A stretch of DNA of 64,000 bases from Simmondsia chinensis (GCA_018398585.1 JAGTTD010000015.1:30027478-30091477), one strand, 5' to 3'; shown: positions 46,185-57,445, counted from the stretch's first letter. Made by a program: numbers and translations. Notes: generated by a model from the letters alone, not told the origin.

Positions 46185-46408
46185 CCAGATCATAACTAAC
46201 TCTCTATTCAGCAGCAGAAGTAATGCGTTCCCCCAGCCTTGAGCAGACCTCATCAAACATTTGTAGAGTGAAGTTGGGTTCTTCTCCAATTGTGATCTAC
46301 ATTCTTGAATGCCCTTCCAGAAGTCCTCTCTCATGGGAACATAGCTGCTACTGCTCCCTTCTACTATCTGCTTAACAGATTGGCTTTCAATGTCATTAGG
46401 TTTGCCTC
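46185..46408 (-). pseudogene. Unidentified gene remnant, left of Copia insertion
   Basis: The minus strand reads NDIESQSVKQIVEGSSSSYV, PMREDFWKGIQECRSQLEKN, then after a small shift FTLQMFDEVCSRLGERITSA, AE-stop. It has the look of a C-terminal exon. A similar fragment lies on the other side of the Copia (50160-50460). Confidence 0.4.
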
Positions 46409-46610
46409 GTGTATATTAGACTATATTCTAGAATATTCCTAGGGTTTTGCAGTTTACTCTTTTGCCCTTTGACTTATGTAACCCTAGGGGTATTTTCAGT
46501 CTTTTGGTTCTTGATGTTTGCCTATATATTGAGGCCTCCCATGTACTCTTTTATTCATTCAAATATAATTATTTACATAGTATTAGAGCGGGTTGTTGTT
46601 CCCGATCTCG

Positions 46611-46945
46611 TGTTTGTCGCACCTTGTCCTCATAAAGAGGAGGTGCATTTATGTTTGGTACGCCAAGGGCCTCTCCAATATGTTAGATCCAATTGGATCG
46701 GAGAAGGCGAGGGGTACGTTTGTCACAGACTCACATGTGAGGGGGAGTGTTGAAGACTCCACGTGTGAGTCTTGTGGAATCCCACATCGGAGTTGAGAGA
46801 AAGAAGAGATCACCTTATAAGCCTAGTGGGTTACTCCACCTATTGCCAATTGGTTTTAGAATGGAACCCCACTTGGGCTTATATGTGAACCTTGTATATA
46901 CCATCTCTGTGGGTTGGGCCCAAAAGGCCCGGTGAAATTTAACAT
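46611..46945 (+). repeat. TRIM-like element inserted in the Copia leader
   Basis: 335 bp flanked by TCTCG on both sides (46606-46610, 46946-46950). A purine-rich tract GTGAGGGGGAG precedes TGTTGAAGACTCC, and the unit ends AATTTAACAT, in the manner of an internal piece plus 3' LTR. The right-hand 200 bp recurs at 26345-26558 (minus) and 15805-15885. It has no real coding sequence; the ATG at 46914 belongs to this repeat and not to gag. Confidence 0.6.
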
Positions 46946-46950
46946 TCTCG

Positions 46951-47890
46951 GAACCACCACCACCAGTGTTTCTTTCTCTCGGTCGGTGGAAGCCGGTGAC
47001 GCCATCTCCGGTACTCTACCACCACTTGGGAGGTCATTGTCGAACCCGACACTTAATCTGGGCATCCCGTCATTGTCGAACTCTTTCCCTGCCTTCCCTG
47101 CACCCTCGGTTGGTGCTGGTTTCGCCGGACCCACCCTGTTCGGTGGATTTCGGCCAGCCGATGGTGGCGGTTTTGCCCCGGCACTCTTCCCGACCCTCTC
47201 CCATGTCGATGGGGATGCCGGTGTGGCACCATCAGCCGCCCCTCTCCCTTCCCTAAACCCTAATTGCTTAAATACTAATTACTTCAACCCTAATATCTAT
47301 AACCATCCCGCTTCCCCAATTGTTCTTCCTTTATCCAATATCACTAGCATTGTCACAATTAAACTCGAATCAACTTCTGATTATCCCCGTGGAAAGAACA
47401 ATTTAACATGTTGCTACTTGCACACCAATTATTAGGGTTTATTGATGGATCTTACCCCTGTCCTCCCGCTCAAATAACTCTCCCCAGAGGATCGACTTAT
47501 TCTAATCCGGATTACATTACATGGCTATGCACAGATCAGAGTCTCCAATCTTGCATAGCTGTCACTCTCTCCCGCTCCCTTATTAATGATATTGTCCACT
47601 ATCCAACTTCCAAAGACATATGGGATGCCTTGGCTAAGCATTTTCGGGATCACTCCATGGCTAAGGAGTATGACCTCCGAACTCAACTCATAACCCTACG
47701 TAAAGATGGCAAAACCATGGATGCCTACCTTTCTGAACTTAAATCAATTGCCGATGATTTAGCTGCCATTGACTCGCCTGTGTCTGCTAGAGAATTCCAA
47801 CACTTTGCTATTCATGGGTTACCCCTGAATATGCAGCTTTTGCAACTTTTACCCGACAAACTTCAAAATTGTATTCTTATGATGCGTTAA
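46951..47890 (+). pseudogene. Copia gag, frameshifted
   Basis: The first frame carries a proline/glycine-rich N-terminus and ITSIVTIKLESTSDY. The shift to the next frame comes near 47400. There LLGFIDGSYPCPP, DIWDALAKHFRDHSMAKEYD and LITLRKDGKTMDAYLSELKS represent the retrotransposon Gag/UBN2 core. A second shift near 47870 leads into the zinc-knuckle frame. Not functional as it stands. Confidence 0.75.
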
Positions 47891-49269
47891 AATTTGCTTT
47901 ACTTAACGAGGAAGGTGCCCTCAACCGTAACAATGGCCGTACCAACCCGGACCCCGCCCATGCCATGGTTGCTTCCGGGCAACCCCCCCAACCGAACCAC
48001 ACGAACCGTGGCCGCGGCCGTGGTCGTGGTCGGAAGGGGAAAGGGGGCCGCGGTGGCAAGCCACCCCATATAGGCCCACCGTACGGGTCCCACCCCGGGG
48101 CGCCATCCTCTAGTGCTCCTTATTCTGTTCAACCTCCGGCCGGTCCCCCCTTCCACTCTAATGCAGGTGTGCTCAGCCCCGCTCCCCAATTTTGTCAGAT
48201 CTGTTCACAAACTGGTCATACTGCCATTACTTGTCCTCATCGCTTTGACAACTCCTCGTTCCCGGACCCCAGCCAATCCTTCACTGCCATGACGATTGGG
48301 GAACCACATGACTACAACTGGTATCTTGACTCGGGAGCTTCCAACCATATGACGCCGAACGCAGGTATCCTCTATAACCTACTTCCTTATTTTGGTCATA
48401 AAGGTGTTCTTGTTGGGAATGGGGCATTATTGCCTGTAACACATGTGGGCTCTACTACAATACCTAAAACACCCCTTCATTTAAACAATGTTATGCTCGT
48501 CCCTAATTTAACTCACAACCTTCTGTCGATTAAACAATTATGTCGTGAAAATAAATGTGGAGTTGAATTTGACTCAAACTCTTTTTGTGTTAAGGACCGA
48601 GCTACGGGGACACCGCTTCTACAAGTGCCCAGTAATGGACCACTTTATAACTTTTCACCACATGATGTTGGGCTCCTTGCACGGGTCACTCACGGCGCAT
48701 TATGGCATCAGCGACTAGGGCATCTAGGCAACTCTGTTCTTGATACTTTGTGTAAACAATATTTTTGTCCTTTTGTTAAGTTTCTAGATAAATGTTCCTC
48801 ATGTTGTTTGGGTAAATCTAGAAAACTGCCTTTTGAGCGTGTGCTACATAATACTACTATACCTTTGCAACTTATACATTCTGATATTTGGCAATCGCTT
48901 GTCTCTTCTAATTCCGCATTTAAAGACTATGTTCTATTTGTTGATGATTTTTCCCGCTTTACATGGCTCTATCCGATGCGACGCAAATTTGAAGTTTATG
49001 ACATATTCACCGGTTTCAAAAATTTAGTTGAAAACCAATTTAATCTGAAAATTAAAGTTTTCCAAAGTGATGGTGGGGGTGAATTCGATCATCGGCGCAT
49101 GAATGCGCTATGCCGGGATGCTGGAATTCACTTTCGACTATCTTGTCCTGATACTCCCGAACAAAATGGGGTGGCGGAATGTAAGCATCGACATCTATCT
49201 GAAATGGCATGGACTCTCTTAATTCACTCAAAACCCCCTACCCACCCGAGCACATCTCTCTTTGAGTGA
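47869..49269 (+). pseudogene. Copia Gag zinc knuckle, protease and integrase, truncated
   Basis: 466 codons. A Gly/Arg-rich stretch is followed by the CCHC knuckle CQICSQTGHTAITC, protease WYLDSGASNHMT, the pre-integrase HxxxxxH region (HQRLGHLGN...), and integrase core HSDIW, VDDFSRFTW, SDGGGEF, PEQNGVAECKHR (the usual ERKHR has become ECKHR). The frame then runs across a deletion joint near 49236-49250 and stops in RNase H-region DNA. Confidence 0.85.
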
Positions 49270-49966
49270 CGGGGACCTGCTTGAGGACCCTACTGAGTAT
49301 AGGAGCGCAGTGGGTGCCTTGCAATACCTCACTATGACCCGTCCTGACATATGCTATGCTGTCAACCTGGTCTCCCAGTTTATGCATGCTCCCCGTGATC
49401 CCCACTGGCAGGCTGTGAAGCGTATTCTCCGGTATCTCAAATCCACCCCTGATCATGGTCTCCTTCTACAACCTGCTCGCACTCTCACTATCACAGCCTT
49501 CGCAGATGCTGACTGGGGTGGTTGCCCTGACACTCGTCGCTCTACCACTGGTTATGCCGTCCACCTTGGACCAAACCTCATTTCCTGTAAAGCCAAAAAG
49601 CTGATAACCGTTTCCAAAAGTACGACTGAATCTGAGTATCGGGCTGTGGCTCAGGCTGTTGCTGAAAGTGACTGGCTTCGGTACATCATGCACGACCTGG
49701 ATATCCGACACCCAGGACCTATCATCGTCTACTGTGACAATGTTTCCGCCTCTTACCTTCCTGCTAACCAGGTGTCCAACGATCGTAGCAAGCACGTGGA
49801 TGTTGACTTTCACTATGTTCGGGAGAAAGTCCTCAAGGGTGACCTTCAAGTTCACTACACTCCCACCACAAAGCCGGTGGCTGATATTCTCACCAAGGGT
49901 CTTGCGGCTGATCGCTTCTTTCAACACAAGGCCAATCTTCGCGTGCTATCACCCCGCTCAGATTGA
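49262..49966 (+). pseudogene. Copia RT C-terminus and RNase H
   Basis: 234 codons beginning SDGDLLEDPTEYRSAVGALQ, then DPHWQAVKRILRYLK, ITAFADADWGGCPDTRRSTT, TESEYRAVAQAVAESDWL, VYCDNVSAS, KHVDVDFHYVREKV and KPVADILTKGL. The RNase H acidic residues (ADAD, ESEY, YCDN) are kept. It is out of frame with the upstream integrase because of the deletion. Confidence 0.85.
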
Positions 49967-50159
49967 AGGGGCCTATTAGACTATATTCTAGAACATTCCT
50001 AGGGTTTTGCAGTTTACTCTTTTGCTCTTTGACTTATGTAACCCTAGGGGTATTTTTAGTCTTTTGGTTCTTGATGTTTGCCTATATATTAAGGCCTCCT
50101 ATGTACTCTTTTATTCATTCAAATATAATTATTCATAATGTACCTAATGTTGTCTACTA

Positions 50160-50460
50160 GTGCCTAAAGCAGAATGTCTTGTGGTGCGGTTGTTCCTTCA
50201 CCCAACAGCAGTTTCAGCAATGGAAGCAACACTGGCAGCTCAATCCATGACCCTTTCTGGTGGCGTCGTTTTGTCTGAGAAGCCAATAATAAAGGTGTCG
50301 AAACCTTTCCAGTGTTCTTTCAAGGAGTGTTGTAGGGACTTGGCCTTGTTAACATCATTTTCAACTATGAGTATCACTTTCTGGTTACCCATGGTCAAGA
50401 CATCCTCCTTCTTCCATCGTAGCAATTTTGCAGTCCCTTCGAAAATAAATACCGACCCAC
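50160..50460 (-). pseudogene. Unidentified gene remnant, right of Copia insertion
   Basis: The minus strand reads LRWKKEDVLTMGNQKVILIV, ENDVNKAKSLQHSLKEHWKG, FDTFIIGFSDKTTPPERVMD-stop-AASVASIAETAVG with further stops. It is protein-like and on the same strand as 46185-46408, so both may be one host gene split by the Copia. The family is not identified. Confidence 0.4.
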
Positions 50461-50479
50461 AATGTGATTAACCATATTG

Positions 50480-51263
50480 AATTTTCAATTCGGTTACTGA
50501 GACAAATAAATTTAAGATATTTTGAACAAACAATGATGAGTGATTTTGTTCATGTTATAAATAAATATCAATATAAATACAAAAATAATAAAATATTTAA
50601 AGATTCTCTTCGAAAATAAATAACCCGAGCTAGAGGGTTGCAAGGAAGAAGAAAGAGATGAATAGTGGGAGAAAATTCAAATTTTCATTAATTTTTGGAT
50701 AAAACTTTATATAATGCTAACCATTATTTGATATACTGCAACATTACCATGCAGTTATTAACTTATAAAATTTAGATAAAATGACAATAATGAGTTTAGT
50801 TCGCATTTTGAATTTTATAATTAATATAATCAACCCAAACTAAAATCCCAAATTAGATCGATATCAAATCGAACGATTTAATTTTGTTGTGGTGCTTAGT
50901 CTTCAAATTGAACTCATTTCAAGTTTTGATCCGATCCAATCCAAACCTGAAAATTTGTCTGAACTAAAACTAGCTACAGTGAGCACAAACATACCCAATC
51001 CTCGAATTAGACTTTAAATATGCATATACGCAGGGGTTGCGGGCAAGAGGTTAAGTAAAAAATCATGAATTATTATTTAATTGATAATGTTAAATACAAC
51101 TTATAATAGAAAAGAGCATTAAAATGATTAATTTTTCATAAAATAATAACTTTATTATTTATGGAGATTTGTTATTGACCTGGCAAAAATTACTAATCTT
51201 AAACCAATAATTTGACTTACAAATAATAAAACGAATAAATTTACTTACTAGATAATGTTAATG

Positions 51264-51300
<37 letters not shown>
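50480..51300. other. AT-rich noncoding stretch and AT microsatellite
   Basis: No gene. 50870-51000 has loose GATCCGATCC/AACTCATTTC words. 51268-51299 is a pure TA-repeat tract. Confidence 0.6.
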
Positions 51301-51303
<3 letters not shown>

Positions 51304-51315
51304 TACTGTAAAAAT

Positions 51316-51905
51316 ACACACTACCATCACTGCTTTTGCAGATGCTGATTGGGGTGGTTGCCCTAATACCAGACGCTCTATTTCCTACGTGCCAAAAAGC
51401 AGCCCACTGTTGCTAAGTCCACAACTGGGTTAGAATACCGAGCTGTGGCTCACGCTATAACAGAGAGTGATTGGCTTCCCTACCTCATGCGAGATGTTGG
51501 GTTACGACTCTCGGGTCCCATTGTTCTATATTGTGATAATGTTGCTACCGCTTATCTTGCAGCCAACCCTATTTCTAATGATCACACCAAGCATGTTGAT
51601 GTTGATTTTCATTACGTTAGGAAAAAAGTTCTTAAGGGTCATCTCCAGGTTCGATACACACCAACAGCTAGAAAATTGCTGATAGCTTCACCAGAGGTCT
51701 CTCCACGGATCGCTTTCGCACTCACAAGGCTAATCTGAATGTCGGTCCTTCCCGTTCAAATTGAGGGAGCGTATTAGAATATATCTATCATATATTTAAG
51801 ATCTAGATCTACTTTATACTCTTTATCGAGATTTAATCTTATATTTTGATTGTGTTTAACTTTACCTCTCATGTATCTACCTCTCTATATATACAAGTCA
51901 AGGCT
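51316..51905 (+). pseudogene. Copia fragment: RNase H end and 3' LTR
   Basis: The coding part decodes with shifts to TAFADADWGGCPNTRRSIS, LEYRAVAHAITESDWLPYLM, IVLYCDNVATAYLAANPI and KHVDVDFHYVRKKVLKGHLQ, then the tract AATTGAGGGAGC and an LTR beginning TATTAGAATATATC (51772 to about 51905). The 5' side is cut by the TA microsatellite. Confidence 0.8.
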
Positions 51906-52320
51906 ATCAAGTCTGGTATGCCAATTCTTCTCAAATATTTCACAGTAGGAAAACTCTTAAAATATAAAAGTACAAAGAAATCAATAAATAAGGAAAAGAA
52001 AAGAAGGTAAAGAAACCGAACCTTTTTCAATATCTTGCCTATTCCAACCATTCCTATTGTACTTGTAATTGATGTGATAAGCCTCGAGACGGAGCCATAG
52101 TCTCTTATCTAACCATTCACAGAAGAAGGTGCAATGATAGAGTGAATGAAGTGATCCGTACGATGATGGACATTTGCATTTCTTGATAACAAAGAAAGAC
52201 ATAAATATATAAATATATGAACACCGTCCATCCATAAACGATATATGCATCAGACACAGGCAAATTAAGCCAAGAAATATATTTAACATATGATAACGGA
52301 GCAATACATAAAAGGAAAAA

Positions 52321-52487
52321 GGAACATACCTAGTGCCACAAGAGCTCCCGCCTACGCAGGGTCTGGGAGGGGCGGATGTATGCAGCCTTCCCCCTTCAGG
52401 ATGTTAACCTGAAGAGAGGCTGTTTCCCAGTGCCCCCAACCTAAGGGTGAAGACTTCCTAGGAGGTCACTCATCCTGGTACTAATTC
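52321..52487 (-). mobile_element. 5S-headed SINE, 5'-truncated
   Basis: The minus strand starts in the 5S head (AGTACCAGGATGAGTGACC, TCCTAGGAAGTCTTCACCC). It continues through the body (AACAGCCTCTCTTCAGGTTA ... CACTAGGTATG) and ends TTCCTTTTTCC. No clear duplication. Confidence 0.85.
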
Positions 52488-52744
52488 ACACATCGAACAT
52501 ATGCGTAAGCAAAAAATAGCAAAACAATGCAAAAGCTCGACACAGCATATTTAGTGGAAATCCTCCGGCAACTCTTATTTATAATTATATTTAAAATTCA
52601 AACCTTAATACATTTTTTGCAAAAGACTTATATATCTTTTTTTTTTTTTTTTTTTTACCTTTTTACTTTTTGCATTTCAATGCAACATCTTTTTCTATTT
52701 CCTTTTTTATATTTTATTATAATTAATTTTAAGGTAAAAAATAA
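52488..52744. other. No gene; T-run
   Basis: AT-rich spacer with a T homopolymer at 52638-52656. Confidence 0.6.
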
Positions 52745-53186
52745 TGTCTCCCCCCACTCGGGTGCTATCTAGGTGGAAAACCGGCATGGTAATGGTCAGT
52801 CTCCACCGTGGGCCGAGGGGCGTCGATGGGGGGAGAGGAGGAGGAGGAGAGGGCATTTGCATAGGATCGATTAGAGTTAGATACATTGCTTAAATAAATA
52901 AGCAGTAAAGAAAAAGTAATCAAACTAGAGAATTCAACACTTACAAAAAGAAAATAACAGCGGAAGAAGGAGAAAAGAAAACAAAGAGGATACTTTGATA
53001 TCATATGAATGTAAAATAAAAGTATTATTGAATGAATAAAAGTGATGGACAAGAGGGTCTATATATAGGAAAACACAAAAGAATATAAAGACAACGACAC
53101 CCTTGAAAGTTGTATAACTAAGTTTAGGGATAAAAATATAAAGTAGAAAACCCTAAACTAGGGATAATTTAGAGTATAATCTAATA
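52745..53186 (-). mobile_element. Copia 5' LTR and leader fragment
   Basis: The minus strand: LTR 53186-53011 starts TATTAGATTATACTC and ends TTTTATTTTAC. It is followed by a PBS-like TGATATCAAAG (52993-53004), then a leader of serine/proline-rich pre-gag DNA (SSSSPPIDAPRP). The rest of the element is absent. Confidence 0.65.
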
Positions 53187-53510
53187 CCTACAACACCCAA
53201 CACTCTACATTTTTCTCTTTTTTTTTCGTTCTTGATATATTTATCGGTGATTCATGAAAATTATTATACTATATTTCTTGATATACTGATGGTTTTTTGA
53301 GTTAGGTGTATTTTTTTCCTCAAAATTAATATATATGCAAAAATAAAAAAGAGAAAAAGAAACAAAAAGTCAGGAAAAAAGAAAAAGTGAAAAGGATGTT
53401 ATATAAAAATGGAAAGATGAAAAAAGAAAGAAAAAAAAGGTGAGTTGTCTTTTTATCAAAATTGTTTGGTGTTTTGAAATTTTAATATAGTATGTTTTTT
53501 TATAAATAGG
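53187..53510. other. A/T-rich noncoding stretch
   Basis: Purine-rich AAAAAGAAAAAG runs (53340-53440). No gene. Confidence 0.6.
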
Positions 53511-54439
53511 GGTATGGGTGAGAAGATCAGATACTTAGATTCCGTAGTACAGCAGAACGGTAAGGTTAACGAGGATGTCTACAACGGGAGTAAGGTAGGC
53601 TGGTAGAAATGGAGAATGGCTTCCGGAGTACTTTGTGATAGAAAGTTCCCGCTAAAACTAAAGGAAAAATACTACAAGACAATAGTAAGACCGGCTATAT
53701 TGTATGGGGCAGAGTGTTGCCCAATGAAACAACATCATACACAGCAGATGAAGGTGCAGAGATGAGAATGCTGCGATGGATATGTGGTCATACAAGGAAG
53801 GATAGGGTCAGGAATGATGTTATAAGAGAAAAATTGGGCGTAGCCTCGATCGAGGACAAATTGAGGAAGCAACGCTTGAGATGGTTTGGACATATTAGGA
53901 GGAGACCGACTACAGCTCTAGTCAGAAGATATGAACAGCTACATACAACGCTAGGCAGAAGAGGGAGAGGCAGGCCAAATAAGAGTTGGATGGAGACGAT
54001 CCGACATGACCTCATCCACCTAAACTTAAGTGAGGAGATGGCCTTGGATAGAGCTCGATGGAAAGTGAGCATACGGGTAGCCGATATAGCGGCTTAGAGT
54101 AATGCTGCATATTACTGCTAGCAGAGGGTTTCTAAGGCTGATTTAACCCCTGGGGCGCGCTTATTTGATTGCTGGCTTATTGGCTTCTCGATTTATTCAC
54201 CTAGTTTTGAATTTGTTCTATTTGCTTTTTTATGTGCCGTGGTGTTGTCTTACACTTAACATAATCTCCTCCTTTTCAGGATTTCAGGATGCTGTGCTTC
54301 CAAGACGACAAGATCTTCAGGTTGGGGGTCCTTGAAAACAGCCTCTTTTCCACTCGAAAGGGGAAGGCTGCGTATATCCACCCCCCCCCCCCCCCCCGAC
54401 CCTAGGTCTGTTGTTGTGGTTGTTATTGTTGTTGTTGTT
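53511..54439 (+). mobile_element. RTE LINE 3' third with C-terminal region, UTR and tail
   Basis: Begins inside ORF2 (GEKIRYLDSVVQQNGKVNED). It continues, after small shifts and a TAG, in the frame 53714-54097, which ends LRMLRWICGHTRKDRVRND-like, [51 protein letters not shown]...A-stop. A 3' UTR (54098-54315) is followed by the SINE-like body with an 18-C tract (54380-54397) and a TTG tail. Here the RLRWFGH tryptophan is intact. Confidence 0.85.
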
Positions 54440-54554
54440 AATTGCTTAAATTATTAGTAATTTTAATTGATACTATTTTTGTAATTGGATCATTAAATGA
54501 TATAAGAAAATAAAATGAGAAGTTTATCAAACTTTTAGACTATTTAATTAATCA

Positions 54555-55448
54555 AAGATTCTGGCCCAATTTGCAATAAAAGATCTCGGCCCCCCTCATT
54601 ACTTTCTTGGCATCGAAACCAAACGCACCTGCCATGGCCTTTTCCTTTTCCAACATAAGTACACCCTTGATCTATTAGGTCGGCATGACATGCTTGAGGC
54701 TAAACCTATACAAACCCCCTTACCAGCTCAGGCGCAACCCTCTGTGGCTGATGGGTCTCCTCTACCTGACCCGACCGAGTTTCGTAGTGTAGTAGGTGCT
54801 CTTCAGTACCTAACCATGACTCTTCCGGACATTACATACGCGGTTAACCGTGTCTCTCAGTTTATGCACGCTCCCACTACTTTTCATTGGCAGATGGTTA
54901 AACGCATCCTCCGATACCTGAAGCTCACGCCTAATCACGGCCTCACCATCACTCCAGGCTCCTGCACCTCTGTTACTGCATATGCTGATGCTGACTGGGG
55001 TGGCTGTCCTGACACTCGTCGGTCCACAATGGGGTTTGCCTTGTTTCTCGACCCCAAACTCATTTTGTGGTGTGCTAAGAAGAAGCCCACAGTTGCCAAG
55101 TCTTTCATTGAGTCTGAATATCGAGCAGTTGCTAAGGTTGTTGATGAATGTGACTGGATCCACTATCTCATGCTTGACCTAGGCTTGCGTCACTCAGGCC
55201 CGATCGTTGTGTACTATGACAACGTTTCTGCTACTTACCTGGCTGCCAATCCTATTTTTAATGATCGCAGTAAGCACGTCGACATTGACTTTCACTATGT
55301 CCGTGAGAAGGTTGTTAAAGGTGATATCCTGGTTCGATAGACTCCTACCACCAAACAGGTTGCTGACATATTCACCAAGGGGTTGGCTACTGATCGCTTC
55401 CGCTACCATAAAGCTAATCTGCACGTTGGTCCCCCTCGCACAGATTGA
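54555..55448 (+). pseudogene. Copia RT C-terminus and RNase H, single stop
   Basis: LGPPHYFLGIETKRTCHGLF, then ML-EAKPIQTPLPAQAQ (54690), PTEFRSVVGALQYLTMT, HWQMVKRILRYLK, ADADWGGCPDTRRSTMG, IESEYRAVAKVVDECDW, VYYDNVSATYLAANPI, KHVDIDFHYVREKVVKGDIL. A TAG (TAC to TAG) at about 55338 is followed by TPTTKQVADIFTKGLATDRF. The 5' part of the element is missing. Confidence 0.85.
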
Positions 55449-55455
55449 AGGGGCG

Positions 55456-55612
55456 TATTAGGATAATATTTGTATTGATATTATGCTGATTATATGCTGA
55501 GAATATCCTGTAATCATTCCTACTCTTTTCATTATAAATATATGCCTCAGCAACTCTATTGGGCATGCTCATTAACTCTCATTCTCACATATATACTGGT
55601 TATACTAATTAA
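55456..55612 (+). mobile_element. 3' LTR of the Copia fragment
   Basis: Follows the purine tract GATTGAAGGGGC. It starts TATTAGGATAATATTTG and contains a TATAAATATATGCC promoter-like box. The right end is uncertain. Confidence 0.65.
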
Positions 55613-56167
55613 TCCATAACAATTTTTATAATAAATTTAATTTACATAAAACAAATTTAACGGGAAATTAAAAGAAACAAAACTAATTTAGTTACACTTA
55701 ACAAACCCAACATTAATGAGTGCTAATTGACCTAAATATTTAAACCGAACATGAGACATATATCTATTTAACGATGATCTGTTTTTATACACAAGTATGC
55801 TCATTTTATAAACCTAATCAGAAAATGATATTTAAATTATTAGATAATATACATATTTTTTTGTTAACTGGCCTAAAATTTAGATATTTTTTTAGTAAAA
55901 GTCATTAGTATAATGATAATATTAATTTTTATAATTTAATAATTTTAATATATCAGTATATTTGACATGTAATTAGACCCAAGTTTTATATTTGCATCAT
56001 GTAGGCGTTTTATATTTATAATATGTAATCCAAAATTTTCAAATATTTAACTCTGTCCGTATTATATATGGACAAACTAGTTTTATCAATAAATGAAAAC
56101 TCAATCATTTTAAGCAACAAAAAATAAGAAAATAAACTTACAAACTTTATTCTCATGAAATAAAACA
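55613..56167. other. AT-rich noncoding stretch
   Basis: No gene or clear repeat seen. Confidence 0.6.
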
Positions 56168-56189
56168 TTAGAACTGATTTAAACAAACT

Positions 56190-56890
56190 AAAAACAACAT
56201 AATATATTGAAAGAATGAGAAGCACACATAATGCTGTGGCCATCTCGTATATTTATAGAATATATAATGGGCTTGCATCATACATAAAGCAGGCCCATTA
56301 GGCTCAGATACATATAGTAATAATCCTACACAATATAGTCTAACATCCCCCCTTAACCAAAGCAGGAGGTAAACAAATGCGAAGGCTGGATCTAAATAAT
56401 AGAAAAAGAGCACGCAGAAGATTCTTCGTGAAGATATCAGCAATCTGCTGTGAGGAAGGAATATGAAGAACTCGAACAAGACCCAAGTGAACGCGTTCAC
56501 GAAAAAAATGGATGTCAATCTCAATATGTTTTGTGCGAATATGCTGGACAGGATTGGTAGACATGTACATGGCAGAAACATTGTCACAATAGACCAAAGT
56601 AGCTCGTGGAAGAAGAAGATTGAGCTCACTAAGGAGAGACCGAAGCCAGCAACATTCGGACACAGCGTCGGAAACTGCACGATACTCGGCCTCCGCACTA
56701 GAACGAGAGACAGTGGGCTGTCGCTTGGAGGACCATGAAATAATGTTGCTTCCGAAGAAAACACAGAAACCAGAAGTAGAACGGCGGGTGTCTGGACAAC
56801 CAGCCCAATCAGCATCAGAATAAGCCACAAGTTGGTCCAAACTTGTCGGAGAGATAGTCAAACCATGATCAATAGTGCCCTTGATATAGC
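56190..56890 (-). pseudogene. Older Copia (host of nested element): RNase H and 3' LTR part
   Basis: The minus strand: frame 56861-56340 gives TISPTSLDQLVAYSDADWAG, CPDTRRSTSGFCVFFGSNII, SRSSAEAEYRAVSDAVSECC, VYCDNVSAMYMSTNPVQHIR, TKHIEIDIHFFRERV, QIADIFTKNL. It ends LVKGGC-stop just before TGTTAGACTATATTG, the start of a TG-type LTR at 56345 running down to about 56190. It joins the part at 62556-64000 once the nested element is removed (GCG|ATCCTTCGC...). Confidence 0.88.
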
Positions 56891-56895
56891 GAAGG

Positions 56896-57445
56896 TATTG
56901 GTTTTTAATAAAAATTTCTATTTGCTCTTCCTTTAAAAATAATAATAATAATAATATAAATAATAAAAAAAAAAAGAAGAAGAAGCAGGAAAGTGCCGTT
57001 GGGCACTGTAACGCCAGGCTGAATATTGGCCCACTAATTTCAACCCATTAATTCAACGGCTAAATTTTGATATTATAATTATTGTATTGATTTTATTTTT
57101 ACCCTATAAATAGGGACTAGAATGTGGTATTTTATACATACAAAAAATATAAGTATTCACCTTCTTCTACTTATCTATAATTTGCTCTTTATAATATTTG
57201 AGTTAAGAGTATTTGGTAGTACAGTTTTGGCCTCTTAGATCAGTGCAGGGTCTAAGAGCGTTAGCATTAGCTGAGCGTTGTATCCTGGGGACGGCGCGCT
57301 GTTTACCTACTGCATCGGGCTTATCCGTAGGAGTGTGGAAACCGTCTTAAAGAAAGTGAGATCCGTGCCTCACTCAGTTCTACTTCATCGGTAACTCATC
57401 ATCTCCACGCGATTGAGGTAATAATTTTATTTATATTCTCCAATA
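56896..57445 (+). mobile_element. 5' LTR of the nested Copia
   Basis: 550 bp. It contains a CCTATAAATAGGG TATA-like box (57101-57113). The downstream part is GC-richer (CTGGGGACGGCGCGCTG). It ends CTCCAATA. Confidence 0.88.

Larger units (their letters stand above)
46414..50135 (+). mobile_element. Copia retrotransposon with reverse transcriptase deleted
   Basis: LTRs at 46414-46577 and 49974-50135 differ by about 5 transitions and a small indel in 160 bp. A degenerate PBS (TAGTATTAGAGC against the usual TGGTATCAGAGC) follows the 5' LTR. A purine tract GATTGAAGGGGC precedes the 3' LTR. The interior has Gag, protease and integrase, then jumps to RNase H. A 335-bp element sits in the leader. 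The LTRs start TATTAG instead of TG. Confidence 0.85.

Noticed and set aside
46914..46950. ATG at 46914 as the Copia gag start
   Set aside because: It lies in the TRIM-like insertion; similarity to gag starts later.
47899..48189. Antisense frames over the Copia Gly/Arg-rich region
   Set aside because: High GC opens all frames; the plus strand clearly carries Gag and protease.
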